61,869 nt of DNA, taken from the NCBI GenBank assembly GCA_021732415.1, contig JAKFVC010000035.1, forward strand, positions 1 to 61,869. Direction: 5' to 3'. The translations under genes were made by a program, and so were the position numbers. This document shows positions 53,605 to 61,869 of this stretch, in pieces. Every line of letters starts with the position of its first letter. Within the stretch, counting starts at the first letter, position 1. The stretch comes from Planctomycetaceae bacterium (GTDB lineage: Bacteria > Planctomycetota > Planctomycetia > Planctomycetales > Planctomycetaceae). Below the pieces are notes generated by a model. It saw nothing but the letters and a program-made list of their open reading frames with translations. It had not been told where the DNA came from and did no database searches.

Positions 53605-55305
53605 ATGCTGACTGCAGCCTCCGCCTTGTGTTGGGAAATTCGCCGCAGTATGCGTTTCAATCTGTGGTTGACGTTCTTTGCGTTCCTGCTAATTGCCGGT
53701 TGCACGCTGGTCCCGATATACAGCCATCAATTCCGGGAGTACGAGTTGCCACCGGACTACTGGCGAACGACTCCCGGCGTCCATCTGGCAGTGACGGCTA
53801 TCAGCCTGGGAATCTGCTTGTTCGGAATTGGCCAGGGGATTGGCATGTCCACGCGACAATATTCGTTCCCAGTGACTTCTCAAACCCTCGCCGCGCGGCG
53901 ACTCGTACCCGGAGCTCTCTGGAGTGCTGGACTGTACTCGTTCGTCAGCGTTCTATTCAACGTCCTATTTGCAGCCCGGTGGCCATTTTTGGGGCCCGCG
54001 CTCACCTATGCGGTCAGCTTTATGGTGATGTATGCGACAGTTTATCGATTTCGCGGCAATGACAACCGCATGGGATTCGCCGGGGTGCTCATGTGGACCG
54101 TCGTCATGGTGTGGATTTACGGGCACTATGTGCCGCTCGGTCCCTCTTCGAACCGAGATTTTCATGCGTGGCAGGAACTGTCTATCACCGAACTGATCAT
54201 TCTCGGATTCACCGCGGTGCTCGCGTGGCGGAGCCTGGTTAATACCATCGAGATTGATCGGCACGGAGCGGGTTGGGGACGAGTGATTCACGCCACGGAG
54301 CCAAGCCTGCTTGCGGCCGGCGCCCGCGGCAAACCATTGCGTCCGTTCTGGTCGGCCAGTACTGCCGTGTTCTGGTTCGAATGGAAACAAAATGGTTGGC
54401 TGGTTCCCTGCGTGTTGATCGGAGTGACTTCGCTGGTCGCGATTCTGAGAGTTTCTTACCTGATCTGGAGTCCGACCTTTAGGCGAATGCCGGGTACTCC
54501 CCATGAAGCCGAGTTGTTCGCACTGATCCTTGCTTTCATCCCACTTTCCGTAGCCGCCCCGTGGTTTTCGAGCCTCTTTACGACTTACGGGAAACGGGCC
54601 ATCGCGCAGCAGGCGTGGCCTACCAGTCAATCGACGTTGCCAGTCTCTGATAGTGCCTTCGGGTGGATCATTTTCATGCGTTGCCTGGTCAGTTCGCTGG
54701 TCACGGTGCTCGGGACGCTGCTCGTTGGATTCCTGTGGATGGGGGCGATCGAAATCGTGCTGCGGCTGGATGGTCGGCCGACAACTTTTCAACCTATGGG
54801 GTGGGGCGGCGAGCGACGGTTCGAGACTGAGGCCTACATTGCCAGCATGGTGTTCGTTGCGTGGCTGGCCGCCGGATTGTCTACGGCGACTTCGCTGAGC
54901 GGCCGGCGTTGGATCGCAGCCATTCCACTGGGCATTATTCCGGCCTGGATCGCACTATTATACTCCTCTTCGATGCTACCCTACGAGCACAGGGAGATGT
55001 ACATTTTGACGCCCATCTGCCTGTTCCTGGGCTCGATGCTTGTAGGCACGACCTTGGCCTATGCAGTCGGCACGATGTGGGGAGTGATTGGCGGCCGGAC
55101 TCTGCTGCTTGGCGGAGCCAGCCTATTTGTCTCGGAAGCCATCGGTATCGGATTGTGGAACTGGTCGGTGAAGATCGCCAATGCCCAAGGCCCCTACTCA
55201 GGTGACTACGGGTCCAAGTTTGTGATGCTGGTGGTTGTGCTGGCACTGGCCGCAACGCCTCCCGCCATTGTTCCGCTGGCTACGTACTACAACCGCCATC
55301 GGTAA
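53605..55305 (+). CDS. ABC transporter membrane (permease-like) protein
   Basis: 566 aa. Start ATG 53605 with AAAGGAC upstream. About twelve hydrophobic helices, e.g. FNLWLTFFAFLLIAGC near 18-33 and pairs of helices throughout, arranged like two six-helix halves with a cytoplasmic loop near residue 230. No exporter ATPase motifs. As the second transporter gene of the GntR operon it is the likely permease for the ATPase above, although its size differs from standard ABC-2 permeases. Substrate unknown. Confidence 0.75.
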   Translation: MLTAASALCWEIRRSMRFNLWLTFFAFLLIAGCTLVPIYSHQFREYELPPDYWRTTPGVHLAVTAISLGICLFGIGQGIGMSTRQYSFPVTSQTLAARRLVPGALWSAGLYSFVSVLFNVLFAARWPFLGPALTYAVSFMVMYATVYRFRGNDNRMGFAGVLMWTVVMVWIYGHYVPLGPSSNRDFHAWQELSITELIILGFTAVLAWRSLVNTIEIDRHGAGWGRVIHATEPSLLAAGARGKPLRPFWSASTAVFWFEWKQNGWLVPCVLIGVTSLVAILRVSYLIWSPTFRRMPGTPHEAELFALILAFIPLSVAAPWFSSLFTTYGKRAIAQQAWPTSQSTLPVSDSAFGWIIFMRCLVSSLVTVLGTLLVGFLWMGAIEIVLRLDGRPTTFQPMGWGGERRFETEAYIASMVFVAWLAAGLSTATSLSGRRWIAAIPLGIIPAWIALLYSSSMLPYEHREMYILTPICLFLGSMLVGTTLAYAVGTMWGVIGGRTLLLGGASLFVSEAIGIGLWNWSVKIANAQGPYSGDYGSKFVMLVVVLALAATPPAIVPLATYYNRHR

Positions 55306-55319
55306 ATGAGTAACGCGGT

Positions 55320-55385
55320 CTTGTCGTCGTCCCTTTTGTCGTTTCCGTCCTTTATGTCCTTTGAAGGGACAGAAGGGACAGAAAA
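55320..55385. repeat. Imperfect AAGGGACAGAAG palindrome after the permease gene
   Basis: TCCCTTTTGTC... and GAAGGGACAGAAGGGACAG form imperfect arms in 55330-55385. Shares the GGGACAGAAG word with the 41669 repeat. Confidence 0.55.
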
Positions 55386-55410
55386 TATCTGACCACAGAG
55401 CGATCTGCGA

Positions 55411-55450
55411 CAAACAAAAACACCCCGGAATTAATCCCGGGGTGTTCTTA
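55411..55450. terminator. Bidirectional intrinsic terminator between permease and typA
   Basis: AACACCCCGG (55419-55428) pairs perfectly with CCGGGGTGTT (55437-55446). On the minus strand it is followed by TTTGTTTG for typA; on the + strand by CTTATTTCTTG for the ABC operon. Confidence 0.8.
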
Positions 55451-55474
55451 TTTCTTGCTTGCCGTCGATTGGGA

Positions 55475-57304
55475 CTAGACCCCAACCGGCGTCCCGCGGG
55501 TGCTGCGTTTGCGGCCGACTTCGGTCAGGATCATCTTGCGGAGCCGAATGATCTTCGGAGTCACTTCGACGAACTCGTCGTCTTCGATGTACTCCAAAGC
55601 TTGTTCGAGGCTCATCTCACGCGGCGGCTTGAGCAGCATGTTTTCGTCCGAGCCGGAGGCCCGCATGTTGGTCAGCTTCTTTTCCTTGATGGGGTTAACC
55701 ACCATGTCGTTTTCGCGAGCGTTCTCGCCGACGATCATGCCTTCGTAGACGTCGTCACCCGGTGCCACGAACAGTTCTGATCGTTCTTGCAACTTCCACA
55801 GAGCGAAACCGACCACCCGGCCATTTTCTTGCGAAACCAGTACCCCGTTCGCACGGTGCGGGACTTCGCCTTCCATCGGCTGATAGCATTCGAAGCGGTG
55901 ATTCATGATCGCTTCGCCCTTGCTGACGTTCAGCACGCGGGTCCGCAAACCGATCAGGCCGCGAGCCGGAATCAGGAATTCCAGGTGCGACTGGCCGAGG
56001 TCATTGCTGGCCATGTGCTTCAATGAACCGCGACGGGCACAGACCAATTCCATGATGCCACCCATGTCCGGCGTCGGCACATCCACGGTCAACAGTTCGA
56101 ACGGCTCGTGCCATTCGCCGTCAATTCGCTTCCGAATGACCTGCGGCTTGCCGATCGACATCTCGTAACCCTCGCGACGCATTTGTTCGATCAAGACCGA
56201 CAAGTGCAGCAAGCCACGGCCGGAAACGTTGAAGCTGTCGATGCCGCTGGTGCTTTCTTCGACTCGCAACGCAACGTTGGATTCCAGTTCTCGCTTCAGG
56301 CGGTCTCGCAGGTGGCGTGTCGTCAAATACTTGCCATCGCGGCCAGCCAGCGGAGACGTGTTGATCGTGAACAACATCGACAGGGTTGGTTCGTCGACCT
56401 TGATGCGGGTCAGGGCGCGGGGATTTTCGAAGTCAGCCACCGTGTCGCCGATTTCCGGATTGGGCAAGCCGACCAAGGCCACGATGTCACCGGCTTCGGC
56501 GACTTCAGTTTCCACCCGGCCCAGCTTATCGAAGACTTCGACTGCCACGACTTCGCCGCGTTCGTTCTTGCCATCCGCCTTCATCATGACGATCTTCTGG
56601 CCCTTGCGAACCTTGCCGCAAGTGATGCGGCCCGTCGCCATACGGCCCACGAATTCCGACCAGTGCAGCGTCGTGACCATCATCTGGAACGGCTCGTCAG
56701 GACGAGCTTCCGGGCCGGGGATCTTTTCGATCACCAAGTCGAGCAACAGAGAAATGTCGGTGGTCTTCACCTTGGGATCGTGCGTGGCATAGCCTTCGCG
56801 ACCGCTGGTAAAGATGTACGGGAAGTCGAGCGTTTCGTCGTCGGCACCCAGTTCCACCAGCAAGTCGAAGACTTCGGACAGGACCTCTTGCGGACGACAG
56901 TCTGGCCGGTCGATCTTGTTGATGACGACGATCGGCTGCAGCTTGGCTTCCAGAGCCTTCTTGACGACGAACCGCGTCTGGGGCTTCGGACCTTCGAAGG
57001 CATCGACCAGGATCAGGGCACCGTCCGCCATCATCAACACGCGTTCGACTTCGCCACCGAAGTCGGCGTGGCCTGGGGTGTCGATGACGTTGATCTTCGT
57101 GCCCTTGTAGTTCACGGAGATATTCTTCGCCAGGATTGTGATCCCGCGTTCACGTTCCAGGTCGTTGGAATCGAGGATGCATTCCCCTTGAAGCTGTGAT
57201 TCACGGAATTGGCCGCTTTGCTTCAGGATGGCATCGACGAGAGACGTTTTGCCGTGGTCAACGTGTGCAATGATGGCGATGTTACGAATATCTGGACGTC
57301 GCAT
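55475..57304 (-). CDS. typA: Ribosome-associated GTPase BipA/TypA
   Basis: 609 aa from the ATG at 57304. A translational GTPase related to EF-G: G1 HVDHGKTSLV near 14-23, G3 DTPGHADFGGEVER, G4 NKIDRP. The C-terminal BipA-specific region contains GRGLLHLSVLIEQMRREGYE and ends with the TypA ARG-rich tail. It assists ribosome assembly, especially at low temperature. Length 600-615 is typical. It has its own terminator and lies convergent to the ABC operon. An in-frame codon 42 nt upstream is less likely. Confidence 0.95.
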   Translation of the reverse strand: MRRPDIRNIAIIAHVDHGKTSLVDAILKQSGQFRESQLQGECILDSNDLERERGITILAKNISVNYKGTKINVIDTPGHADFGGEVERVLMMADGALILVDAFEGPKPQTRFVVKKALEAKLQPIVVINKIDRPDCRPQEVLSEVFDLLVELGADDETLDFPYIFTSGREGYATHDPKVKTTDISLLLDLVIEKIPGPEARPDEPFQMMVTTLHWSEFVGRMATGRITCGKVRKGQKIVMMKADGKNERGEVVAVEVFDKLGRVETEVAEAGDIVALVGLPNPEIGDTVADFENPRALTRIKVDEPTLSMLFTINTSPLAGRDGKYLTTRHLRDRLKRELESNVALRVEESTSGIDSFNVSGRGLLHLSVLIEQMRREGYEMSIGKPQVIRKRIDGEWHEPFELLTVDVPTPDMGGIMELVCARRGSLKHMASNDLGQSHLEFLIPARGLIGLRTRVLNVSKGEAIMNHRFECYQPMEGEVPHRANGVLVSQENGRVVGFALWKLQERSELFVAPGDDVYEGMIVGENARENDMVVNPIKEKKLTNMRASGSDENMLLKPPREMSLEQALEYIEDDEFVEVTPKIIRLRKMILTEVGRKRSTRGTPVGV

Positions 57305-58170
57305 GAACTGAATCAACCCATTTCGTAGCGACAGAAATTCAAACACGGGGGGCGACTACACGTGCCACCTGTGGCGTGCCGAATCACTGGGCTCTGTTTA
57401 TAAGTGTATACCTGCAAAGAGGAAGCAAAAACTGGCGAGCTGCATTCTCGGTGGGGTATTCTCTAGTGTGTGGACGGACCATCTCCGCAAAAATCGTCCG
57501 GCGCAGCAGTAGTTTACCAGTCTGGGCCTTCACAAAACAAGAGGGATTCTGTGAAGAACTCAAGTATGCCGAGCTCATCGCGATCTTCTGGAACGTGGAT
57601 TGGTTCTCGCGGCAGGAATTCCTCAACCGCCGAAATCGAGACGGGGAATTCACAGTTTTTGAGGGGGACACTTAGCCACATCGTGCCTCGAACTGAAATC
57701 CCAAAGAGTTTTTTGGAACACTGATCTCCGCTAATCCACACTAATCAAAGACATTTTCGAGCGGGCGGATCGGCAAACCGCCAGTTTTTCGTAATTTCAA
57801 ATCCCCATCAGTGAAGATTAGCGGAGATTAGTGTTCCAAAAATCTTCTTTGCATTTTCTGTCTGAGGAGAACACGTTGAAGACCTATCCACAGATTTCGC
57901 AGATGACGCCGATGGGGAACGAATTAAGGGAGGAACCGTTCGAAACTACTGTCTGAACTCGCGTGTCTGCAGGTGTTCTTGTTGCCTTAAAATCTTCCTC
58001 AATCTGCGTCATCTGCGAAATCTGTGGATCACCTCCCTCCAGAGTTCAGGATAAACCGGTCTTGCCAGAATCGGCGAGGTATTGATAATCCCGCCTCCGC
58101 AACTCAATCCCCGTTAGTCCTACCTCAATCTCATAACTGCCGGTTTTCACCGGAACAGGATGGGCGCGCT
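57305..58170. repeat. Gap with two large palindromes before the zinc-ribbon gene
   Basis: Palindrome 1: 57710-57746 pairs with 57807-57842 (GGAACACTGATCTCCGCTAA and complement), loop about 60 nt. Palindrome 2: 57886-57909 pairs perfectly with 58006-58029 (ATCCACAGATTTCGCAGATG and complement), loop 96 nt. The part from 57305 to 57700 has only shadow-like ORFs and presumably the typA promoter. Confidence 0.8.
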
Positions 58171-59109
58171 ATGTGGTGTGCCAAATGCCAAACCGAAGTC
58201 GCAGTCGAAGCCCGGCCCAACAGCCAGCGGTTGCAGTGCGCCTCGTGCGGTTCCGAGATCCTGCCCAAGATGTCGGGCCGTTCCTCGCCGATGCCTCCCG
58301 CGAACCAATTGCCGCCGAACCAGCCCCCTGCCGACCGGCCGACTGATCCCGGAGACGTCCCTCCCGTTGCAGGTAAGAATCCGCATGATTTGCTGGCACG
58401 CTGGGCCGGTAATCAGATGTTCGACCCGTTCGGCCCGTTGGTCCCTCCTGAACCGCGCCGGGAACCGCCTCGTGCGCCGCATATCGAACCGCCCAAACCC
58501 AAATCAGAATCTCGTCCGCCGGTGAATCCGGATCAGGCGCCGCGCTATCGCATTGATCCAGCTTTCACGCAGGGCTGGAGCGACATCCCGGCGCCGCATG
58601 TTTCCGCGCCGCTACCGCAGCAGGGATCGAGATCTTCGAAACTTGTCGACCGCGAGATGCCGCCGGGCTACGTGGCCCATGCTCCGGCACGGTTGCGAGG
58701 TCCCCATTTCGATCCGGCCCGGATGCGTCAACCGATCCAGAAATCGGGGTGGATTGCCTGGTTCGGACAGACGTTGGCCTACATCGGAGCCGCCACGTTG
58801 ACTGCTGGAGCCGGCATGGTATTAGTCGGATACCTCGGCGGGCCGACGCATTACGCACCGACCGGCTGGTTCACGACCACCGTCGGCCAGATGCTGCTGT
58901 TTCTGGGAGTCGTGACGCTGGTCTCTGCCGGTATGGAACAGACGACGGTCGAAGTCGCCTCTCGGATTGATACTCTCGGCGAGCAACTCGACCGCATGGA
59001 GTATCACAGCCAGACCATCGGCCAAGGGAACGACTCAGATATCGAATCTGAATTGCGAGCCGAAATCGCCCATCTCCGTCAGCAGTTGAGCGACCAGGGA
59101 CGCGGTTAA
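58171..59109 (+). CDS. Membrane protein with N-terminal zinc ribbon
   Basis: 312 aa from the ATG at 58171 (AGGA upstream). Cys3-x2-Cys6 and Cys23-x2-Cys26 form a rubredoxin-like zinc ribbon. A Pro-rich disordered stretch follows (30-190). Two membrane helices lie at about 195-215 and 235-255, each followed by Gly/Ala-rich turns, and a short coiled-coil-like tail ends the protein (DTLGEQLDRMEYHSQT). I recognise no enzyme. It converges with a second zinc-ribbon membrane protein only 17 nt away, suggesting a related role. Confidence 0.65.
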   Translation: MWCAKCQTEVAVEARPNSQRLQCASCGSEILPKMSGRSSPMPPANQLPPNQPPADRPTDPGDVPPVAGKNPHDLLARWAGNQMFDPFGPLVPPEPRREPPRAPHIEPPKPKSESRPPVNPDQAPRYRIDPAFTQGWSDIPAPHVSAPLPQQGSRSSKLVDREMPPGYVAHAPARLRGPHFDPARMRQPIQKSGWIAWFGQTLAYIGAATLTAGAGMVLVGYLGGPTHYAPTGWFTTTVGQMLLFLGVVTLVSAGMEQTTVEVASRIDTLGEQLDRMEYHSQTIGQGNDSDIESELRAEIAHLRQQLSDQGRG

Positions 59110-59126
59110 AGCCGTAGCCGCTCACT

Positions 59127-60833
59127 TCAACTATCGGCCTGAATATCCTTGCTGTCGAATTCGACTTCGACCACGGTGGTCACCCCCCACATCGATTGCG
59201 GGTTGTATCCCTTCCGAAAATGAACGCGCCAGCAGAGCGGGCCTTTCAGGCTGCTCAAGTCCTCGTCGATGCTTGGGATGTACGTTTCCCACTCTTGTTG
59301 GGGCTTTAAGGGAGTGTCGAGCTCCTGGCCCTTCAACAACCATTCGCCACCAATCGGGAAGGTATAAACGGGGATCCGCTTTCCCTTCCGTTTGCATTCG
59401 GATTGCTGGCACACGTAGTTGTTGGAGCGATCCTGGAGAGGATTGTCCCGATCCGGTGCGCGTTGAAAGAGTAGTCTCTCATCCAAGGCAGGAAATGTCT
59501 GGTCGGATGAGACGTTTTCAAACTTGACCCACAGTTTGAGCACTGGTGTCAGCGTCGCGGGTTTGGTCTGCTTTTCGTCGCCGAAGTGGACGAATTCCAG
59601 CGGCCCCCGAGTCACCTTCAAAGGGGTCACCATCAGATTCCCGTAGCGTTTCGATTCGCCTAACTTCAGTCGGTACGCAGACACGAGCGGATCTTCTTCA
59701 ACCAGCGTCAGCCCATATTGGCCATTCTTAAACTTGGGTCTGACGTCCGGAAGATCGAGTGTCGACGAACTTCCTCGAGCCCACAGGTACAGAAATCCCA
59801 GGGTCATCGCGCTGGCATAACTGGCGACGATGACGAACAGGACACGCGGAACCGTGGCGTCACGGCGCGCCGCCGAGGTCACAATCTCTTGGGCAGTTGA
59901 CGCCGGTGCCTCTGCCCGGGGGACCACGGGGGGCGGCGTGAATGTCGGGGCAGCGCTGGGCGCCACCATCGTTGTCGGGGCGGGCGACGCATTGACGGCG
60001 ACGGTCGGGGGCGTGCTGAAGTTCCCGAAGTTGGCGAATGAGGGTTCGGCACCGGGGAACGAAATCGCAGGTTCTTCCACGCGAGAGTTCTCGACGCGCG
60101 TCGGATTCCAAATATCCGTCTGATTGGCGGGAGTCGCGTTCGGGGGCGGTGACAAGTTCACCGTGGACGGGCTGGCGTCAACAACCGGCATGGCTGGCAT
60201 CAACAAGGTCGCCGATTCCGGCTCAGCCAGCGGCGGGGCTGGGAGAACTGGAGCCGGTATCGCTGGCGGAGTTTCCACGGGAGCCGGGGGGAGTGCCAGA
60301 TTGATTTGAGGCATCCACGAATCAGACGCCGTCGGGGCGGAAGGCAGTCCAATTTGCGGCTGGGGATCCCAAGTCGGGACAGCGACAGGCTCCGGGCTGG
60401 GGACGATCGCCGGCGCGGCAGCGGCTGGCACTTCGGGGGCAGCCGGAGGTGCAGGCGGCGCCGGAGGGGGCGTCAGGTTGATCTCCGGAAACAAGGGTTC
60501 CGGCTGAGATGCTGCCACGGGCGGGGGCTCGAAAGACACCGGAAACATCGAGGCCGGGGGCGGTGCGACTGGAGCTGGCGGCGGCACGAATTCTGGTGTA
60601 GCAAATTGAATGGGCGGAGGCGCCTGCGAAATAAAGGTCTCCGGAGCTTCAATCTGCGGCGGAACAAATTGCGGGACGGGGGGCGAGAAAGTCGGAGGTG
60701 GAGCTTGTACAGCGGGCGGAGCAGGATCGCCGATTTGCAGATGAGCACCGCAGTGCGGACAAGCAACGACGACGCCCGTGTGTTCCACTAAGAGTCGGCC
60801 CTGGCAGTTGCCACAGACCACTTCCATCGCCAT
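59127..60833 (-). CDS. Proline-rich membrane protein with N-terminal zinc ribbon
   Basis: 568 aa from the ATG at 60833 (GGAGAAAG upstream). Cys7-x2-Cys10 and Cys25-x2-Cys28 match the zinc ribbon of the convergent neighbour. Residues 35-330 are extremely rich in Pro and Ala with many PPP and APPP runs. A membrane helix near 342-362 (VLFVIVASYASAMTLGFLYL) separates this from a C-terminal beta-rich domain. Likely cytoplasmic or envelope-spanning scaffold; function unknown. Its low-complexity codons make the Pro-rich length less certain. Confidence 0.68.
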   Translation of the reverse strand: MAMEVVCGNCQGRLLVEHTGVVVACPHCGAHLQIGDPAPPAVQAPPPTFSPPVPQFVPPQIEAPETFISQAPPPIQFATPEFVPPPAPVAPPPASMFPVSFEPPPVAASQPEPLFPEINLTPPPAPPAPPAAPEVPAAAAPAIVPSPEPVAVPTWDPQPQIGLPSAPTASDSWMPQINLALPPAPVETPPAIPAPVLPAPPLAEPESATLLMPAMPVVDASPSTVNLSPPPNATPANQTDIWNPTRVENSRVEEPAISFPGAEPSFANFGNFSTPPTVAVNASPAPTTMVAPSAAPTFTPPPVVPRAEAPASTAQEIVTSAARRDATVPRVLFVIVASYASAMTLGFLYLWARGSSSTLDLPDVRPKFKNGQYGLTLVEEDPLVSAYRLKLGESKRYGNLMVTPLKVTRGPLEFVHFGDEKQTKPATLTPVLKLWVKFENVSSDQTFPALDERLLFQRAPDRDNPLQDRSNNYVCQQSECKRKGKRIPVYTFPIGGEWLLKGQELDTPLKPQQEWETYIPSIDEDLSSLKGPLCWRVHFRKGYNPQSMWGVTTVVEVEFDSKDIQADS

Positions 60834-61095
60834 AGATCACTTTCTCCGGACAATCGAAATCAATGCATGTGTTTAGGGCACTTGTGAGAAGCTTCGAACG
60901 CGTGAGCGTCAGGTTTGCATGGTGTGAGTGTGTGAGGGATAGAGTGTTGGGGAGTCAGCGGATACCGAATCAGACGTGCTCAACCGGCGGATTCCGCAAC
61001 TCTCACACTCTCATACTCCAACACCCTCACACTTCACGCCGAAAAGATCATGTCTGAACGATGATTCGGCGTTGCAAGCATGAAGCTGACCCATT
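60834..61095. repeat. GTGTGAG-word palindrome between zinc-ribbon gene and bioD
   Basis: GGTGTGAGTGTGTGAGGGAT (from 60920) pairs imperfectly with 60999-61033. Related to 44751-44860. No gene in the gap. Confidence 0.65.
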
Positions 61096-61791
61096 CTAAC
61101 TGCCCTCCAGCAAACCAATCATTCTCAGGAAAGCCGGATGGTGAAGCAAGTCACCTTGAGGGGAATATGGCAGAACCCCCAGAAAAGGAGCGGGGCAGCG
61201 TCGAGCGAGCTCCTCGGGATTGGAATTCACCGACTCATCTGCCCCTGACGGTTGTGCCGCGTTCAAGACAACACCGCAGACCTGCAGCCCGCGTCGCTGG
61301 GCGGCCTCGACGGTCAACAGCGTGTGGTTAATGGTGCCCAATCCCAGGCGCGCGACGACCAGCACCGGGTAACCGAGGGCCACCGCCAGGTCGGCATTGG
61401 ACTCGGAATCAGACAGCGGGGACAGCCACCCCCCTGCCCCTTCCACGACCAGCGAGTCGACCTGAGATTCCCACCAGCGGGCGCCGCTTAGCAGCAATTG
61501 GGAATCGACAGTTCGGCCGGCATACCGCGCGGCCACCGGCGGAGCGAGCGGTGCCGGAAATGACTGCGGGCAGATGCGTTCCTTGGGGAATTGGCCATCC
61601 AGAGCAGCGAAGTAAGCTTCCACATCGCCCCAGAATGGCTCGCCATTGGGGCCGGTTTCGCTGCCGCTGGCCACTGGTTTATAGGCCCCGATGTTGCGGC
61701 CTTGGGCTCGCCAGTGCCGCACCAGCGCCGCGGCAACCGTGGTTTTGCCGACTCCCGTATCGGTTCCGGTGACGAACAGACGCTGTTGCAT
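61096..61791 (-). CDS. bioD: Dethiobiotin synthetase
   Basis: 231 aa. Forms the ureido ring of dethiobiotin from DAPA, CO2 and ATP in biotin synthesis. P-loop GTDTGVGKTTVAAAL (9-23), KPVASGSE and the later VVEGAGGWLSP are diagnostic; length is typical (about 220-230). No other bio gene is in view; any biotin operon would extend beyond 61791, where a repeat arm begins. Confidence 0.93.
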   Translation of the reverse strand: MQQRLFVTGTDTGVGKTTVAAALVRHWRAQGRNIGAYKPVASGSETGPNGEPFWGDVEAYFAALDGQFPKERICPQSFPAPLAPPVAARYAGRTVDSQLLLSGARWWESQVDSLVVEGAGGWLSPLSDSESNADLAVALGYPVLVVARLGLGTINHTLLTVEAAQRRGLQVCGVVLNAAQPSGADESVNSNPEELARRCPAPFLGVLPYSPQGDLLHHPAFLRMIGLLEGS

Positions 61792-61835
61792 GTGGGTGTT
61801 TAGTCAGAGAAATTCTGGAAAAATGAAGGAAGGTG

Positions 61836-61869
61836 CTCCCCTCGCCCTGGTACTCCGGGGAGAGGGGCT
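61836..61869. repeat. Truncated copy of the CTCCCCTCGCCCTGG palindrome at window end
   Basis: GCTCCCCTCGCCCTGGTACT matches the left arm at 53314-53358. The other arm would lie beyond the window. Confidence 0.75.

Noticed and set aside
56108-57199. Open + strand frame opposite typA
   Set aside because: Antisense shadow of a strongly conserved GTPase.
57384-57671. Small frames upstream of typA
   Set aside because: No RBS or protein-like pattern; several overlap in different frames.
1-61869. Search for tRNA, rRNA, tmRNA or riboswitch
   Set aside because: No cloverleaf, T-loop GGTTCRAATCC pattern or known riboswitch core was recognised in any gap. A covariance-model scan would be decisive.

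Overview
The window reads as ordinary chromosome of a planctomycete (Planctomycetaceae-like; genus not determinable by eye). The indicators are a secreted DUF1549/DUF1553 protein next to a Tat-exported DUF1501 protein, two large Ser/Thr kinases with DLG/DMG in place of DFG and C-terminal membrane anchors, a FlgI-like lipoprotein carrying HEAT repeats, DUF4159/terpene-cyclase-like and zinc-ribbon membrane proteins, moderately high GC and loose gene packing. I support 42 protein genes. No tRNA, rRNA, CRISPR array, prophage or transposase gene was found.

Layout. 0.2-6.9 kb: exported methyltransferase, Trm112-like protein, sugar isomerase (all minus), a HigBA-type toxin-antitoxin pair, then the DUF1549/1553-DUF1501 pair. 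7.6-9.2 kb: pyrF and a pilin-like gene with its own sigma-54-like promoter and terminator. 9.2-11.2 kb: a 2-kb gene-free block of repeats. 11.2-18.8 kb: FlgI-HEAT lipoprotein, smc and an ATP-grasp enzyme overlapping smc. 18.9-26.8 kb (minus): SMP-30-like protein, cstA, tsaE, DUF1326 protein, membrane kinase. 27.5-35.8 kb: small protein, phosphodiesterase, response regulator, second kinase, cyclase/DUF4159 protein, SDR. 36-41.6 kb (minus): AlgJ/AlgX-like protein, metalloprotease-like lipoprotein, prpB-like lyase, unknown protein. 42-48.8 kb: cold-shock protein, pabB, ndk, carA, then a CcsA/HemX-like gene overlapping hemA. 49-57.3 kb: secreted beta-domain protein, eda, a GntR(YtrA)-ABC transporter operon, typA. 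58-61.8 kb: two zinc-ribbon membrane proteins and bioD.

The most unusual property lies between the genes. Nearly every intergenic gap is filled by long near-perfect inverted repeats built from short repeated words (for example TTCGTGTCCTT, CACAGAGG, GGGACTTATC). I count about twenty word families, with arms of roughly 20-60 nt. They are often nested, one palindrome sitting in the loop of another. One composite element (outer word GTGGGACGGGTCTCCAG, inner word GTGCGCTGCGCGAAG) occurs three times full-length, each time between convergent genes. Other elements look like MITEs: the one at 10290-10435 has 12-bp terminal inverted repeats, a 6-bp target duplication, and a nearby uninterrupted copy of its target. 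These repeats frequently touch start or stop codons, so they probably act on transcript ends, mRNA stability or initiation.

Functionally the genes are mostly housekeeping (pyrimidine, haem, biotin and folate-precursor synthesis, Smc, TypA, Ndk, TsaE) mixed with planctomycete-specific exported and signalling proteins. Start sites were chosen from Shine-Dalgarno spacing and from where family homology begins. All family calls come from recognised motifs, not from database searches.
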